Shown piece by piece: positions 12,901 to 26,337 of a DNA stretch of 64,000 nt. The stretch is from Myoxocephalus aenaeus (Eukaryota > Chordata > Actinopteri > Perciformes > Cottidae). The notes below the pieces were generated by a model, which did no database searches, was not told the origin of the DNA, and worked only from the letters and a program-made list of their open reading frames with translations. The DNA lies in contig JBAMJR010000073.1 of NCBI GenBank assembly GCA_038501785.1, positions 1,992,001 to 2,056,000 of the forward strand, read 5' to 3'. The translations under genes and the position numbers were made by a program. How positions within the stretch are numbered: the stretch's first letter is position 1; the number at the start of each line of letters is the position of its first letter.

Positions 12901-13715
12901 ATGCCACGAATTGGCAACAGATGGCGTTAATTAAATATGATGTTTCTCACCCTCTCGAAGTACAAGTCAACCAAAACTAACACAATGCTGATTCTACCTG
13001 ATACGTCCCTTCAGGTCTGAATGAGTCTAAATCCCCTGTAGCTTAGTAGAACCAACATACAATGACTAATTGGGGTGGTTTACTATATAGTAAATGGCAA
13101 AGATGTTCATTTCAATCTGTGTGTTTTTGTATCTGAGTGGAACTGCTGCCTCTACCCCTCATTTACATAACCAGTTAGCCCCTTCACTCCCACCCTTGAC
13201 CACTGAACTCTGTTACTGCTGTTTGAGGCTCACATTTTATTCCCTAACTTTCTGGGGAAATTCGCAAATGGCTATTTTATATGATTACTCCCTTGTAAAA
13301 TATCTCTTAAATTAAGGTACAGGTTTGATTTCAGCAAGAAAAAGTTTTTATATGTATATTATACTCCATTAAGGAATGTCTAGAAATATCTTCCTCCAAT
13401 GTGGATGTAGCCATTATTACGCCATTTTATGACTTTGTAAGAGAATTCACTGTGTGAAAATTGGTTTGCATTTTTGTATAATACAATCTGCTTTTTTTTT
13501 CGTTTGATACGAGAGGGAGGTCAAACTGGAAGTTTGAAGAGAGAAAAAAATGAACCTGTGAAATTGAGAAAACAAAGTGTAACTTATGTACAACAGTGAT
13601 TCTAAGCTGAGGGGAAATGATTAAATGATATTGCTAACTCTGAATGTTTGTGTGATTGTTTTTAAATTTTTTTCTAACAGTTCCGCTAAAATAAAGAGTA
13701 ACTTAAGCTCTAGAA
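9958..13715 (+). other. rc3h1: rc3h1 3' UTR
   Basis: This is AT-rich, non-coding sequence after the roquin stop. A CA repeat (about 9965-9998) follows the stop. AATAAA signals occur at 10319-10324 and 13690-13695; the second is the better candidate for the distal end because no gene lies between. Roquin-1 3' UTRs are long in other vertebrates. I see no exon on either strand here. Confidence 0.6.
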
Positions 13716-14895
13716 GATGTCTTTTTTTTTTTACCTTGACCCCCAACCACTTTGTAAAGTGTGTTTACACCTTAAAGGTATTTCATTAGGTAAAGGGACT
13801 GGGTGTGCTATATTCTAAAGGCACGGAGCAGAGTCCAATTAAATAAAATTTCTATAGCCTATCGGTAAATTATAATTACATTCTTTGTTTGGCCACAATT
13901 GTGAATATTCGGTCACAAGACATTTTCAAGTTTCAGGAAGATATACCTTTTCTATTACCACGGATACAGTGGCACAACACCGGTCCTTGATGAACCTGCT
14001 TCAATAAGATAAGGACGAGATGTACATTATATATACATATATCAATAAATAATACTGTGACTTGTTTTCAACGTCGTACACTATTTACGATTTACTTTTA
14101 TTTATTTTTTTCCCAACCAACTTTTTTTCCCCATACTATTCTATGACTTATTTAAATGTCTTCAACATACTATGACTTTTTAAAGCTATTTTTTTAGAGA
14201 TGCTGTCTTTTTTTGTGGACATACTATATTCAGATGTTTTTATTTGAACTATACTATGACCTTTTTTTAACAAACTAACATTTTAAGAATTATACTAAAC
14301 TATACTGACTTCTTAGTCCGTTTCTCCCATTTGTTGCTCCTCCTGAGCTATTATCCTGTGAGTTAACAGCTCCATATATTGATTTCACCGTTTTCAGTCC
14401 ATCTTGTGTTGGTGTTTCTGCTTGTGCCATCGCTTAGTAATAGCCTTCATAAAAGCTGCAAACAAGACTCAGCCGATATCCACCTTCTCTTAACACAGTA
14501 GCTTCTTTATTTTATATTACTGAAGTACAGTAGGCTACCATATGTGGCCTTGGTTTCCCATAGCCCAGCATTTTGATTATCATATGAACATTTACCCCAA
14601 ACCGTATAATTTCAGGACAGAGACAAAATACATGGGAATGATGTATTGCCTCAAAGCTTCTCCAACATGGTTGTGCAACAGACAAGAAATTACTCATGTT
14701 GGGTGTTACAAAGAATCTACTCCATTCTTCCGACGGTGTTCTCTTCGACTGAGTATGTGAAGATGAGGTTGACTGTTGGGTTCTCCAAATATGCAATCAT
14801 TCATCTTCTGTAATATTAACCCCCTCGTTAACCCCTTTTCTCATATCAGCTTTACATGTAATGTGTTTCCTCTTCTCTTCAGGTGCTGATATAAC

Positions 14896-14937
<42 letters not shown>

Positions 14938-15266
14938 TTGATTTGTAATATCCAATCATGGGTCCACGGTACTATTATTTTTTTTTAAATATAGATTTAC
15001 ATTGTGCTTTATTTCTTTGTCATAAAAGTCTCTTAATTGCAAATATCTGAAAAATGGTTCTGGTTGTTTAAGGTTTAATTTTGTTTTAGCTCCTGGAAAC
15101 TCAAAACATTCCATATTTGTATTACTGTGCATATTGCTGTCGCTTGAACCTCTGGTCAAGAGTGCATCATAGATTCTACTAATTCAAATATTAATACAAT
15201 CTCAAGATTTCTTAAGGCCTACTGTCACTGACCTCGTTCCAAGACAAACACACAATCTGAGTTTTT
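13716..15266. other. Intergenic: rc3h1 to aldo-keto reductase, AT-rich
   Basis: There is no gene on either strand. About 14080-14310 contains loose, degenerate repeats of a CATACTATGACTTTTT-like unit. A (TA)n tract lies at 14897-14931. TTTATT at 14506-14511 and 15008-15013 could be minus-strand poly(A) signals (AATAAA) for the reductase. Confidence 0.5.
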
Positions 15267-17515
15267 TTACTCCACATTTGTAGGATCCCAAGTCACATGT
15301 CTTCCATCATCCAGGCTTCCTAAAGCGGCCATGTCGGACTCCTCCAGCTGGAACCCAAACACCTGAGTTTGAGAGAGCAGAGGAAGAGGAGGAGAAAGGG
15401 ATGAGGGTTGAGATGAGACAATCAATGGCTGTGGCATTAGAGATTATATTATAGTTGTCTTCTGATTACCTCACTGCCTGCTTGCATGAGAAGGATCAAC
15501 AATTGTTTATAGTCACAACATTTTACCAAAGACATATTTTATAAAAAAAATAAAAAAATGCAATAGTCATGCCTAGTTTATGGAGTTACAATTCAACCAA
15601 CTCCGCTGCTTATATAGACAGAACAGGTTTTTACAATCAAGCGAAAGACTGCAATGCATTTTCAACTCACTTGGCAATTTTCTTGAATCCTCTCCTTTTT
15701 GATGGATTTCGGTATTGTGACAACTCCATTCTACGGGTAAGTAGAGAAAACATAGCGTTGTAGGTCAAAATAAGAGAAAAAAGTTAGGCCAATTAAACTT
15801 ATGGCAGGCAATATCTGAACCTGAATACTCCAGCGGATGCAGATCTGAGCTGGCGTGCGTCTGTATTTGTGTGCGATCTGAAGAATAGTTGGGTTGTTGA
15901 GTACTTGACCTTTGGCCAGAGGACTGTACCCTTCAAATACAATGCCCTCCTGACGACAGTACTCCATCAGTTGATTGGGCTGCTGGAAAGGATGGTACTC
16001 CACCTGGTGAGTCATAACATTGTCAGGATACATCACAGGCAGGGTACTGTGTAGAGAGGTCAGTTTAACATGGACTTGTATACTCCAACACAGTGATTCA
16101 TGTTTGGAAGCATCTCAGAAAGGAATACATTAACCACATAACTCTTCCTAGTCATGTTGGAGAACACATTTCTATTATTCAATCATTTACATACTTGGTT
16201 AACATGTGGCACGACACTACAGTCTTCTTTTAACTCTTCAAGGTGACGAACCAAAAAGTTGCTCACTCCAATCGCAGAGCACAGCCCTATAATGACAAAC
16301 AGGGATGCGTGTGCTCTATGAAAAAAATAACCTCTGTCACTTATTATATACTTTTCAACTGTTTGCCAATATTATCTTCTATGACATGTACCTTCTTTAT
16401 GCAGTTCCTCCAGAGCTCTCCAGGTCTCAGCTCTCATCTCCCTGTTGGAGCAACCAGGTTGCGTTGACTCAGGCCAGTGCATCAGGTACAGATCTGAAAA
16501 TGAAAGGGGGCAGGTGATGATTTAATGAAAGACTACAAAAGATAGGAGGACGACAGACTGTGTACAAAGGTTAACACGATAATATAGAAGCAAAGAAGCG
16601 TCAGTGTTACAGGAAGTTTCTCCATCTCCCATCAGAAGTTAAAAAACAAGATGGGTGGTACTGCAATAACACAGATAACTGTAGTTTCCATCTTTATCAA
16701 AACTCATACCAAAGTATTTAACCCCCATCTGTGAGCAGGAGTCCAGGCAGGCTTTCTTTGCAGCTTTGTATCCATAGTCCCCTGGCCACAGTTTATTGGT
16801 GACCCACAGATCTCTTCGTGGTATCCCACTTTCTCGGATGGCGTTACCCAGGTTCTCCTCACAGCCGTAGCGCTTTGCGGTGTCAATGTGGCGCACGCCA
16901 CACTCTGTGAGTGCATACACAATGGCATCGTGGGAGTATCCGCCATCATGTGAGGTGCCTACAGAGAAAAATAAATAACTACATATCAGCTGTTAAAAGC
17001 AATGTCAGTTCAGTTCAATATTGTTTTTTTTGCATTTAAAAAAAACAGTATTGCCAGCCTGTGTGAACATATAACTTAACAGTATATTATGTATACTATT
17101 CAAAACATCTCAAAGAAAAGTGAGGAATTAGTTTAAATACCTAACTGCCACAGCTAAATTAACCTTTCTGAAAACACAGCAAAATGAATTCTTCAAGAAA
17201 GAAAAGACAATGTGAAATATCCATGTCGTGTCACTCTTTCCACTTGGGAATTCTCCCCAGAAAGGCCAATTTAAAGAATAATGATGAGATGTCAAATCAA
17301 ATCAAATACCATGCATACTTATGTTCTTCTTCTGTGGCACATGAGGCTACATAAATAACAGTGAAACATCTTACAGAGTGAGCATGTATTGTGTTTTTTA
17401 TTACGACTCAGGTCCAGTATTTACTTCAGTAAAACTTACCTAATCCGAATATTGGAATCTGCAGCCCATTGGAAAGTGGGACTGTAGGGCAACTCAGTTT
17501 TGGGGACAGAAGCAT
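15267..17515 (-). CDS. Aldo-keto reductase, NADPH-dependent, complete
   Basis: Seven exons in transcript order: 17515-17440, 16958-16710, 16493-16392, 16286-16195, 16003-15821, 15730-15671 and 15362-15267. They total 858 bp (285 aa plus TAA), with every phase consistent. The AKR tetrad is intact: Asp51 and Tyr56 in GVRHIDTAKRYGCEENLG, Lys81 in WVTNKLWPG, His114 in LYLMHWPE. The barrel continues with AIGVSNFLVRHLEEL, VNQVEYHPFQQP, GYSPLAKG and the cofactor motif TIPKSIKKERIQEN. At 285 aa it is shorter than AKR1 enzymes (about 320) and resembles bacterial-type or prostaglandin F synthase-like reductases that fish retain. It should reduce aldehydes or ketones in the cytosol; the substrate cannot be inferred. 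The start is the first ATG before the conserved VPLSNGLQIPIFGLG. Confidence 0.93.
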
Positions 17516-17858
17516 GTTCCTCTGGGCAATGCTGACGAACCGGAATCACAACAAGTGTTGTACTTTGCGTCACAAGTATTCACACAACGTGCAATAATAC
17601 ACACCCGATACAAACAATCCAAGCGCTGCACCACTAACAACACGTAATTGAGCTTTGCTGCAACAAAGCGCGATGAAAGCCTTAAAGGTTGAGTTGTTCA
17701 TGAAGTTTTCTTTGGAGTTTCTCTTGCTAAGGTCCTAAGGGAGTAGTGTTTCTGAAGTGGGTGGAGTTGTGCCTCCACGGGGGGGGGGGAATAAAATAAA
17801 AAGGCATGACACCCGAGCCCCAAACCTGTGGATAACCCGTTAGTTTAGCTCAACAAAG
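17516..17858. promoter_or_regulatory. Bidirectional promoter region, aldo-keto reductase / extl2
   Basis: The two coding starts are head-to-head and 343 bp apart, so both 5' UTRs and promoters must overlap or abut here unless distant non-coding exons exist. It contains a poly-G run (about 17780-17789) and a CCAAT-like ATTGG, but no clear TATA box. Confidence 0.55.
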
Positions 17859-20823
17859 ATGGCGGCGGTGTCCGATAGGTACGAAATACGCTCAAGGGAG
17901 TGAACACTGATACGCAACACTGTAACATAGACAACCGTAGGGCATACAGAAACTATTAAATCTCGTTTATCAAGTAACGCTACCTGGCAATGTGCAGGGT
18001 TTCCCAACAACGTAGCAGACCTGCAACTTAGGTTGCGGCTAATGTTGGTTTTGTCGGAGATCTTTTCTGTCAGGCTCTTTGGTTAAAGTCATTCATGATG
18101 GCGACCATGTAACGAACGGGCGCCAACACGATGAGGTGAGTTTGGAGTGGAGAGAAATAACAACATAGTTTCTACTGTGTTTAACGCAAAGAAACAGCTA
18201 TCGTGTTTTCAGCTAAGTATAGTGAAGGTTTGGCGATGTGTGCAGGCCTACTGGCGGTTATAATACTGGCCCAAGGATATTGTATGTCAAACATAAAATC
18301 AAAGTTTCAGGTTTTGGGTAAAATAACATTTATTTATATTTGCATATCAAATTAATTCAGTGGGGCAGGCGGGGACTGGACTAATCGGGGGGAGAAACTA
18401 ATCTGGGACTGAGAGAAACGAACCTTTTTAAAATGCAGGGTTATAAATCTTGAGAAACTAGCAAGAGTATCCAACTCAAAAACTCAGTGTTTCCAACTTT
18501 TTTTTTCTCCAATGAAAGCAGCACGAGCTCCAAAAGTTGCTAAATGTAGCAAGAAAGTCTCCAAGTCAGCAACACTGAAAGCCCTCCCGTCAGTTCTCAC
18601 CTCAACCCCCCCCCAAAAAATGAATGTAAACATAGCATAATGAATGCGAGTGTTTTTTGTTTTTTTTTGTACTGTTGGCAGCTTGTGGAAGAGTCGGTGA
18701 CGCGCAATGAGTGCACGAGCAGAAAATGTCGCTAGATAGACGGGGGCATTCATACATTCAGTATGAAATAAATGAGTGAACAGGCATGTTATACAGTCCT
18801 GTATGGAAGCCCATTACAGCCAGTAAAAAAAAAAAGTGTGTGTGTGAAAATGAGATAGAAAGTCATAATTTCCCACTTGGTGCCTCTCACCCTGGGCAAC
18901 TCCAGAAAAGGACAAAGTCCAACCCTTCTCCAGGAGCTTGGTGACAGAGTTTTTCTTTATTGTTGTAACTGCTCTTAGTCTGGGCTCTCCTCTAAGACCT
19001 GTTTGTCAGGGGCTGAAGTTTTTATCTCATAATTATGACTTGCCATGGGGATATATATATATATATATATATTTTTTCCACAGCTAGATTTTAATTTTAC
19101 TGGTGGAAATAGGCTTCCATTCCTGTGAACCCTGAGGCAGCCGCTTCTCCAGCTCTTTTGACACATGGCATGCAAATGTCTCCCGAGTGGAGTCTTATTC
19201 TAACGCCGGTGGGGCTGAAACAATTAAACTGGGAGTTCATTGTGATGGGATGTCCCGTCCTTATCTGTACGCCTTGTGCGATGCAGGTTCCCCCGATGCC
19301 TCGTGGGGCTCCGTCGAGCCTATTTGGTTTGGCCAATCCTGCTGCTGCTCCTGGTCGGCGCAGCCTTGACCGCTCTGCTGCCCCCTGCTGAGGACCAAGT
19401 GGGCATTGATGTTTTGGGAGTACTGCGCAGGGCAACGTCCCGAAAGGAAAGTCCTGCACGGGGCCGCCGCGGTGACCGCACAGAGGAGGAGGAGGAGCAG
19501 AGGTTCACCATTGTCATTCAAACGTACAACCGCACAGACATTTTGCTCAAACTCCTAAACCATTACCAGGCAGTGCCTCATCTTCAGCAGATCATCATAG
19601 TCTGGAACAACATTGGGCAGCAGACGCCGCTGAAGTTATGGAACTCTTTGCAGCCTCACCCGGTCCCCGTGGTCTTCAAGGAGCAAACAAGCAATCAGAT
19701 GCGCAACAGACTACAAGCATTCCCCGAGATTGATACTGACGGTCAGTGTGACTTTCAGCTTGCATATTGTGTACGCTTTGAGTTGAGGCTATTCAATGTG
19801 GATAGACGTACGAGTTGTGCCAGTTTCAACTTTTTTTTTTTAAAGTGGTGTTTGCTTGTTTTTTTTGCTTTGATCCTTAGCTGTCCTGATGCTGGATGAC
19901 GACACCCTGATCAGTGTCCCCGACATCAGTTTTGCGTTCTCTGTCTGGAAGGTAAATAAGCTTCCGGGACAATGTAGATAACACTGATTCAAAATGCTCT
20001 GTTTAAATGAAATGTAGGTGTAACGTGATAATTGATCATGTAAACAAACAAACAAACAAACAAACAAACAAAAAGGCAACAGCATCATGCGGTACTGCAC
20101 AAACGGTTCTCACGAGGCGCACAGATAAGGATGGGACATCCCAGACACAATATGATTTGACATTTGTCTTTGATCCCGCAGCAATTTTCCGACCAGATTG
20201 TTGGGTTCGTCCCACGGAAACATGTCACGACACCGGGAGGAGTTTACAGTTACGGCAGCTTTGAACTGCAGGATACAGAAACGGCTGGAGGTGACAAGTA
20301 AGTCATTTGGTCAAGCTCCACATAAAATGCATCTTATTGGCCTCTTGTTTATTTTGGTCTTACTTTGATGTGACAGTTTTTGTGTGTGTGTGTAATACTT
20401 CTATCTTGATCCACTCACTGCAGATACTCCATGGTGTTAATTGGTGCTGCCTTCTTCCACCGTCGCTACCTGCAGGTCTTCCAGGACCAACCACCAGCGG
20501 TTCACGCGCTGGTGGATGAAACGCAGAACTGTGACGACATTGCCATTAACTTTGCTGTCGCGCTGTATTTGAGGGAGCACTCCACTGGCACCATTAACAA
20601 ACCCTCTGGGGTCTTCGTCAAACCTGTGGACCTCCGCAACCTGGAAAAGGATGCCAGCAGCGGGTACCAGGGTATGTGGCATCGTCCTGAACACCTTCTC
20701 CAGAGGTCCTACTGCCTGAACAGGCTGACACAGATCTATGGCGTCATGCCACTCTGCTTCTCCAACCTGATGATCGCCCAGTTTGGCTTCCCCAGCTACG
20801 CCAATCACAAGAGTAGAGCTTGA
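17859..20823 (+). CDS. extl2: Exostosin-like 2, alpha-1,4-N-acetylhexosaminyltransferase, complete
   Basis: Exons 17859-17878, 19287-19741, 19881-19951, 20182-20297 and 20424-20823 total 1062 bp (353 aa plus TGA). A short cytosolic N-terminus (MAAVSDRFPRC) precedes a membrane anchor at residues 19-39 (YLVWPILLLLLVGAALTALL), giving type II Golgi/ER topology. The GT64 domain starts at FTIVIQTYNRTDILLKLLNH. The UDP-sugar metal-binding DDD is at residues 164-166 (VLMLDDDTLI). Then follow FVPRKHV, YSMVLIGAAFFH, the NCDDIAINF region and a C-terminal QFGFPSYANHK. EXTL2 transfers GlcNAc or GalNAc to the glycosaminoglycan linker and limits heparan and chondroitin sulfate synthesis. The 20-bp first exon is inferred: the large exon has no upstream in-frame ATG, and the AG-ending exon makes the phase exact. 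Confidence 0.93.
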
Positions 20824-21600
20824 GGCGCCTCGGATCAAAAGAAGATCGACTTGCGTACCGGTCTGGTAAGTGTCTGTGTTTGATTAACAGCACCTGTCTA
20901 GGCGCAGGATTAGGTTTCAACAGTTTATCCCGGCATCTCTAGGAAGCTAAATTTTCACAGGCAAATTATTTTATTATTATTGCAAAAAAAAAAAGTAGGG
21001 ATATTGATGCAGTGTTTGAGCCCAGGGTGAGATACAGCTATAAAGGGTTCTCACAGGAATAATTTGCTGGCTTCAAGGTTACTTGCTCAGTGTGTTGCTC
21101 TTTTTGTATTTCATGATACTGAGCAGTTTAACCATTGCATCTGCAGGACTATCGCTGACAATCAAAATTCTCCACACATGATGAAACGTCCATATTTGAG
21201 AAGGTAATCTGTATATTGTTACCAATGCTGCCTTACCTTAACGATGAACAACTTTCCCCCAGTGGATTGTAGTTCTTTTGTAGCCAGCAGGTGTCAGTCT
21301 TAGATCTGCTTTGACAATTTACCTCGTTTGTAACTAAGATTTACAACGTTGATGCTGCTCTCGTTCAAAATCCTGTTTTATTACATTCATAGTTGTTTAT
21401 GGAAAGGGTAACTTTTCTGATGCGCTTGTGTAGTAATTTTTGACCAATAAAGTCCATTTTAGGTGTGAATAAAATAGGATTATTGCAGGTATTATGCACA
21501 TTCCAACAATCTTAATGTACAGTACTAGGCATGCATAGACAATCGTTTTGTATGTGTGCGCATATCAACCTGTCATGTGACTTTGTTAAATAAAGCCAAC
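20824..21600 (+). other. extl2: extl2 3' UTR
   Basis: Non-coding sequence after the stop, with AATAAA at 21446-21451 and 21589-21594. No other gene is seen up to the PARL 3' end. Confidence 0.6.
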
Positions 21601-22278
21601 ACTTTTTCTCTGACCAGAATTTGTGGATGAATTCCTAATTATGATACCAGTTAATAAGTTAAGTCTGGAAAAGAGTGAACAGAGGTCAAGATCCCAAGAT
21701 TTTTTTTCTTCCAAAAGCCATTTTTAGTTTTCAGGGCTTCGACGCAAAACGACTGGCAGATTGATGCATTTTGTTTCTGACAAACATCATCGCCCCTTGT
21801 TCTTTTTCAACGATGTGTAGAAGTATTAGTTCCCACTTGAAGTACGTTCTTGTTTCAATGAGCACACCTTTCATTAAATGATCATATAAATGCGTCATTA
21901 ACTCAGATTTGTGAAACTCCAGTTTTAATAGCAACATCCGACCAGCCCACAGGACTGTATATTACATTGAATTCAGCAAATGATTCGGTCATGGAATTGT
22001 ACCAGAACTCTGTATTTGCCCAGGCTGGTGCAAATGTTTTCAATAATATGAACAGCAGAAATCCAACATGACATCGTCAGATTATTCAGAGGTAGGAGAG
22101 TGGTGATTTGTTTTATGTTGTAGCTCAAAGGCTAGCAGATGTTAATGTCTCAATCACCTTGAATGAAAAACTATATTTATTAATAAACAATAACACATAA
22201 CTCACTCGTGGTGGATAAAAGTGTTCCTGCAGAACAGAATACTGGGGTAACTGTGGACTCCAGTTCTTCCTTAGTGTC
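21601..22278. other. extl2/parl convergent intergenic region and parl 3' UTR
   Basis: TTTATT at 22176-22181 is a minus-strand AATAAA about 100 bp beyond the PARL stop. I see nothing coding between the two converging genes. Confidence 0.5.
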
Positions 22279-25200
22279 TCATCGTGGTGCAGGTCCACTA
22301 CCACTGGCACCTGGAGAACGTATGTCATGCCACAGCTTCACAAGGGGCTCCCGCTTCCTCCAAATCAGCTTGTGACCATATGCCACATACCATCTGTGGG
22401 ACAAGATACATGGAGACGGCTGAAATGTACGGACTGCAGGTCAGGATACGACAAAACCGCATAATATTAACCTAATTTGAGAAGATTTGTCACTGTAAGT
22501 AACATAAAGCTGAAGTTCCAGCGACAACAATGTGTAAAGACCTTCAATAATAAAATACTTTAATGTAAATAACTGAGAAACAAAGTATTATTACGGTATA
22601 TAGTTATCTTTACATTGACCTAATCAACTAATATCACATGACAGAAATTCCATACTTGGTTCACATGATGGCTACTGATGCTGATGAAGACAGTCGGATG
22701 TGTTTGAAAGATCCTGAAAAGGCTAGTAAGTGGACCTTGAGTTGAGATTATTTTGTCAAACTACAAGAACAGTGGACCACAAGGTCCATTTAGTAGCTGT
22801 CCTGGAGCTTTCAATCAAATCACATGATGTTCATCAGCAGATGTGTTTGTCCAAGTTTTCAAGTTACTCATAGGGTCAATCCCAATCTCCACCCTAAACC
22901 CTCAAGCCCTGAACCCTCAGGCACTCACTGACGTCAGCTGCTAAGTGGCTGAGCGTGAGAGGCTGTGAGGGCTTGAACTGGTGTGAATATGAATGGGACA
23001 GCACTTTGCTGCAACATATCACGTGACTACATAAAAAATATTGTGTATTTATTTTATACTTTTTATTCACTGATTTGAACGTCTTTCTCACGAGATGAGA
23101 AGTCATTTTAGATGATATATTTACTTGTTTTTGTCAAAACGAAATGTTTGATGAATGTAAACAAAATATTTATAAATATATGTTCTGATTGCATTCCTCT
23201 GATTTCATGTGTTTTTATGTTCCATCTTTAATCCGTAATGTTGTAGTGTATTTTATTGGGCTAAACGCCCACGTGTCTCTTTGTTTACCTTTTTTTTTTT
23301 TACGTCTTCATGCTTCCATTGGAACAGGGTACCCGCGAGGTCTTAAAAACTTGAAAAAGTCTTAAATTTAGTATTCATAATTTAAGGCCTTAAAAAGGTA
23401 TTCAATTTTGTCAACAGGTCTTAAATTTCGTTCATCAAGTCTTAATTTTTACCCCCTTCCTTATTTGATACGGCGCCACAACATTTGTTTATTGTTCGTT
23501 GTTACAACGAATCTTAGTACACCCAAACGTCGCATCCAAAATATCAGGCAACCTGTATATGGCTCTGAACTGGCTGAGACGCTGTAGAGTTTAACAGCTG
23601 ATCGCGAGCTGATCGCGCGCCACCCCCCTCCCCAAGCGCGAGCGCGCTGTCTCACAAGCAGGGTCAGATGCACTTGCCAGTAGTGTTACAGAGTCCACAG
23701 TCCTCAGCTAAAGATTTTTCTTCTCTGTAAATTAAAGGGTTCTTCTTCTACACGTTATGGAAGGGGACCAACTTGAATAGGTGCATACAGCGCCAACCTA
23801 AAGTACCAGAGTGTGTGGTGCAGGGTATTGCCTGTCTGTGAGTAGGACAGAACCAGTCCCGCCTGTCCCGTATTCTAATCACAGCCTTTTTTATTTGTAT
23901 CCGTGAAAAGAGAAAAATATAACAGTTAATTAATTAATTAACAGTTTATTGATTTCGTATTTTTTTCATTCATACGCATATCAGGAAAAGTGCAATGTTG
24001 GTCTTAAATTTAATTTAAAGTGGTCTTGAAAAGGTCTTAAAAAGTCTTAAATTTGAGATGAAAAATCCTGGGGGTACCCTGTGGAAACTGCGTGTTTAAC
24101 GTCACATTGCTATGAACTGTGGGTAATTCCCTTAGGCAAAGTCAGCATCTAATGCTGACTTATGGAAAGGGATCATAAAGGGCTCAAAATGTCTGCCAGA
24201 GAGCCTCGAGCACTCTACGATGTGACAGTGGGACACCCCTAAACCCTCACGGACTTCGCGGGAGCGCGCCTCAAAGTCCGTGAGTCCGTAAGGGTGGAGA
24301 TTGGAATTGACCCTTACTTTTTTTTTTTCTGAGCAATTAAAAGACTTTGAACCTCAGCTTTTAAGCTGATGAAGATCATACGATATGATCGAAAGCTCCA
24401 GAGAAATGGACCTTATATGGTGAGATTGTTTTCTGACCTGCTGTTAAGAATGAACCCTGAACCTCAGCTACAAGAATACCGTTTACTCTTTCACAGCATT
24501 TCTTACTATTTAGGCCGAACCCCAACCTTTTGTCTCTTAACTGCAGCTGATGTACTGAGAGGATAACAGTAAGACGTGGGGACATTCCATTCTTCAATAT
24601 AAAGAAAACATTTGTTCTCTTGGCTGTGGCCCATCATGTACACAGTATTAAAATCTTACAGAAAACATAAATACACTTTTTTTGTTTTCAATGTTAAAGG
24701 AGCATTGGCCACTCACATTCCAAAGAGGGCTCCGCCGAGGTGAGCCGCGTGGTCAAACAACCGCCATCCCAGAATGAGCCCTGCTGCATCTATGGCAACA
24801 AGTGCTTTCAGAGCCTAAAGAGCAGACCAAGGACATGAACCTGAAGTCACACTCAATGTGCTGACCTCAATCAACAACACCCATCTCTCTGCCATCCATG
24901 CATACAGACATGCATACCTACACATTCATTCACTCACTCACGTTTTGATCATGCACAGATTTACATCTCTTGCCAGCTGTGAAGACACAACACGGGGATC
25001 TTAACAACACCCTATTAAATGTTTGAGTCACCAAACCATTATATTCACGTTACACTTCAGAGGTGTGTGTCTACGGAACAGGACAACTTTTTTTCAAACC
25101 ACACCGAAAGACAGGTAGTGCACGCAAAAACACACACACACTTTAAGTCACTTACATTTCCCGCAGTGAAAGTGATCATGGGGAGGAAGAGTATGCCCAG

Positions 25201-26296
25201 TTTGGCCTCTGGCATTTTTGTACAAACTGCGGCCAGTACTGCCATGACGGCCCCCGACTATGGATCAAACACAAGACGGGTCAAGACATTAGGACGACTG
25301 TACTTTCCTTTGTGGCGAGTTGTGAGAAGATTTTAACGAAACTCTTACTGCTCCTAAGGATGGATGGAGACGTCCGGTCGCAGTTTTAGACATGTAGCTG
25401 ACCATAGTGGAAATCACACCTGAAAATACACGTGCCATTCAGGAAGTCATTCAGCTAAATAGCAAATATGTAATCTCTACAGTATGTAATTATGTCATCA
25501 ATGTGATGACTTGGAGATGAAGTTTTTATATATAAATAATGTGTATTACTTCAAACATTTAAAACTGAACCTAAATAAATGGTGTGAGAGATTAAAATGG
25601 ATTTGGGTTTGATCAATTCAATAGACCGTAATCTTTATTTGACTCACCGGCAGACAGGTAGACTGCAAGGAACTGCTCCTTGCCTAAGAGAGAGACAATT
25701 CCTGTTGAGAATGTCCACAGGACATACATGTTGGCCACCATGTGGACAATGGAGTAATGGCTGAAGCAGGACAGGACCATGGGAAGGCACTGTGTTTCTG
25801 GAGGGAGAGAGAAAGAACACCATTGCCCTTGCCGTCCTTGTGAAAGCACTTTGATATATTTTGTTATGAAGAAAAAGATTGGTAAAACATGCACACTCAC
25901 TGGAGGCTGGGTTGGCCGTGAAGTACTTAACCATGCTTCTTTGCAGTGAAGGGATCCGCCAGCAACACAGGACGACAGCGTTTACCGCGATGATGCCTGG
26001 GAAACAGTAAGAAGGAAAGCTTGTGACATCGAAGGAACGGTGTTATTAATATAATAACACGCGATATGAAGTACCACCGGGACAAAATGAGTCCGCCGCT
26101 GCAAAACAAGTTACCTGTTACAGTCCTCTGCCCCTCTGTGAGGCTGCTCCAGAAGTCATCCACCACAGACAACAGGAGGATGAGCTGTTGCTGGAAGCCC
26201 GACAACTTGTTCCACCAGTCGTGCCAGTGCGCCATGTCCTGAGACCCCTGTAATATACAAACGGTTCATTGCATCACTGTTGGCCGCCTTAGTCGT

Positions 26297-26337
<41 letters not shown>

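Noticed and set aside
19276..19286. GTG-initiated extl2 start in the large exon
   Set aside because: Vertebrate GTG initiation is very unlikely; the 17859 ATG exon joins in perfect phase.
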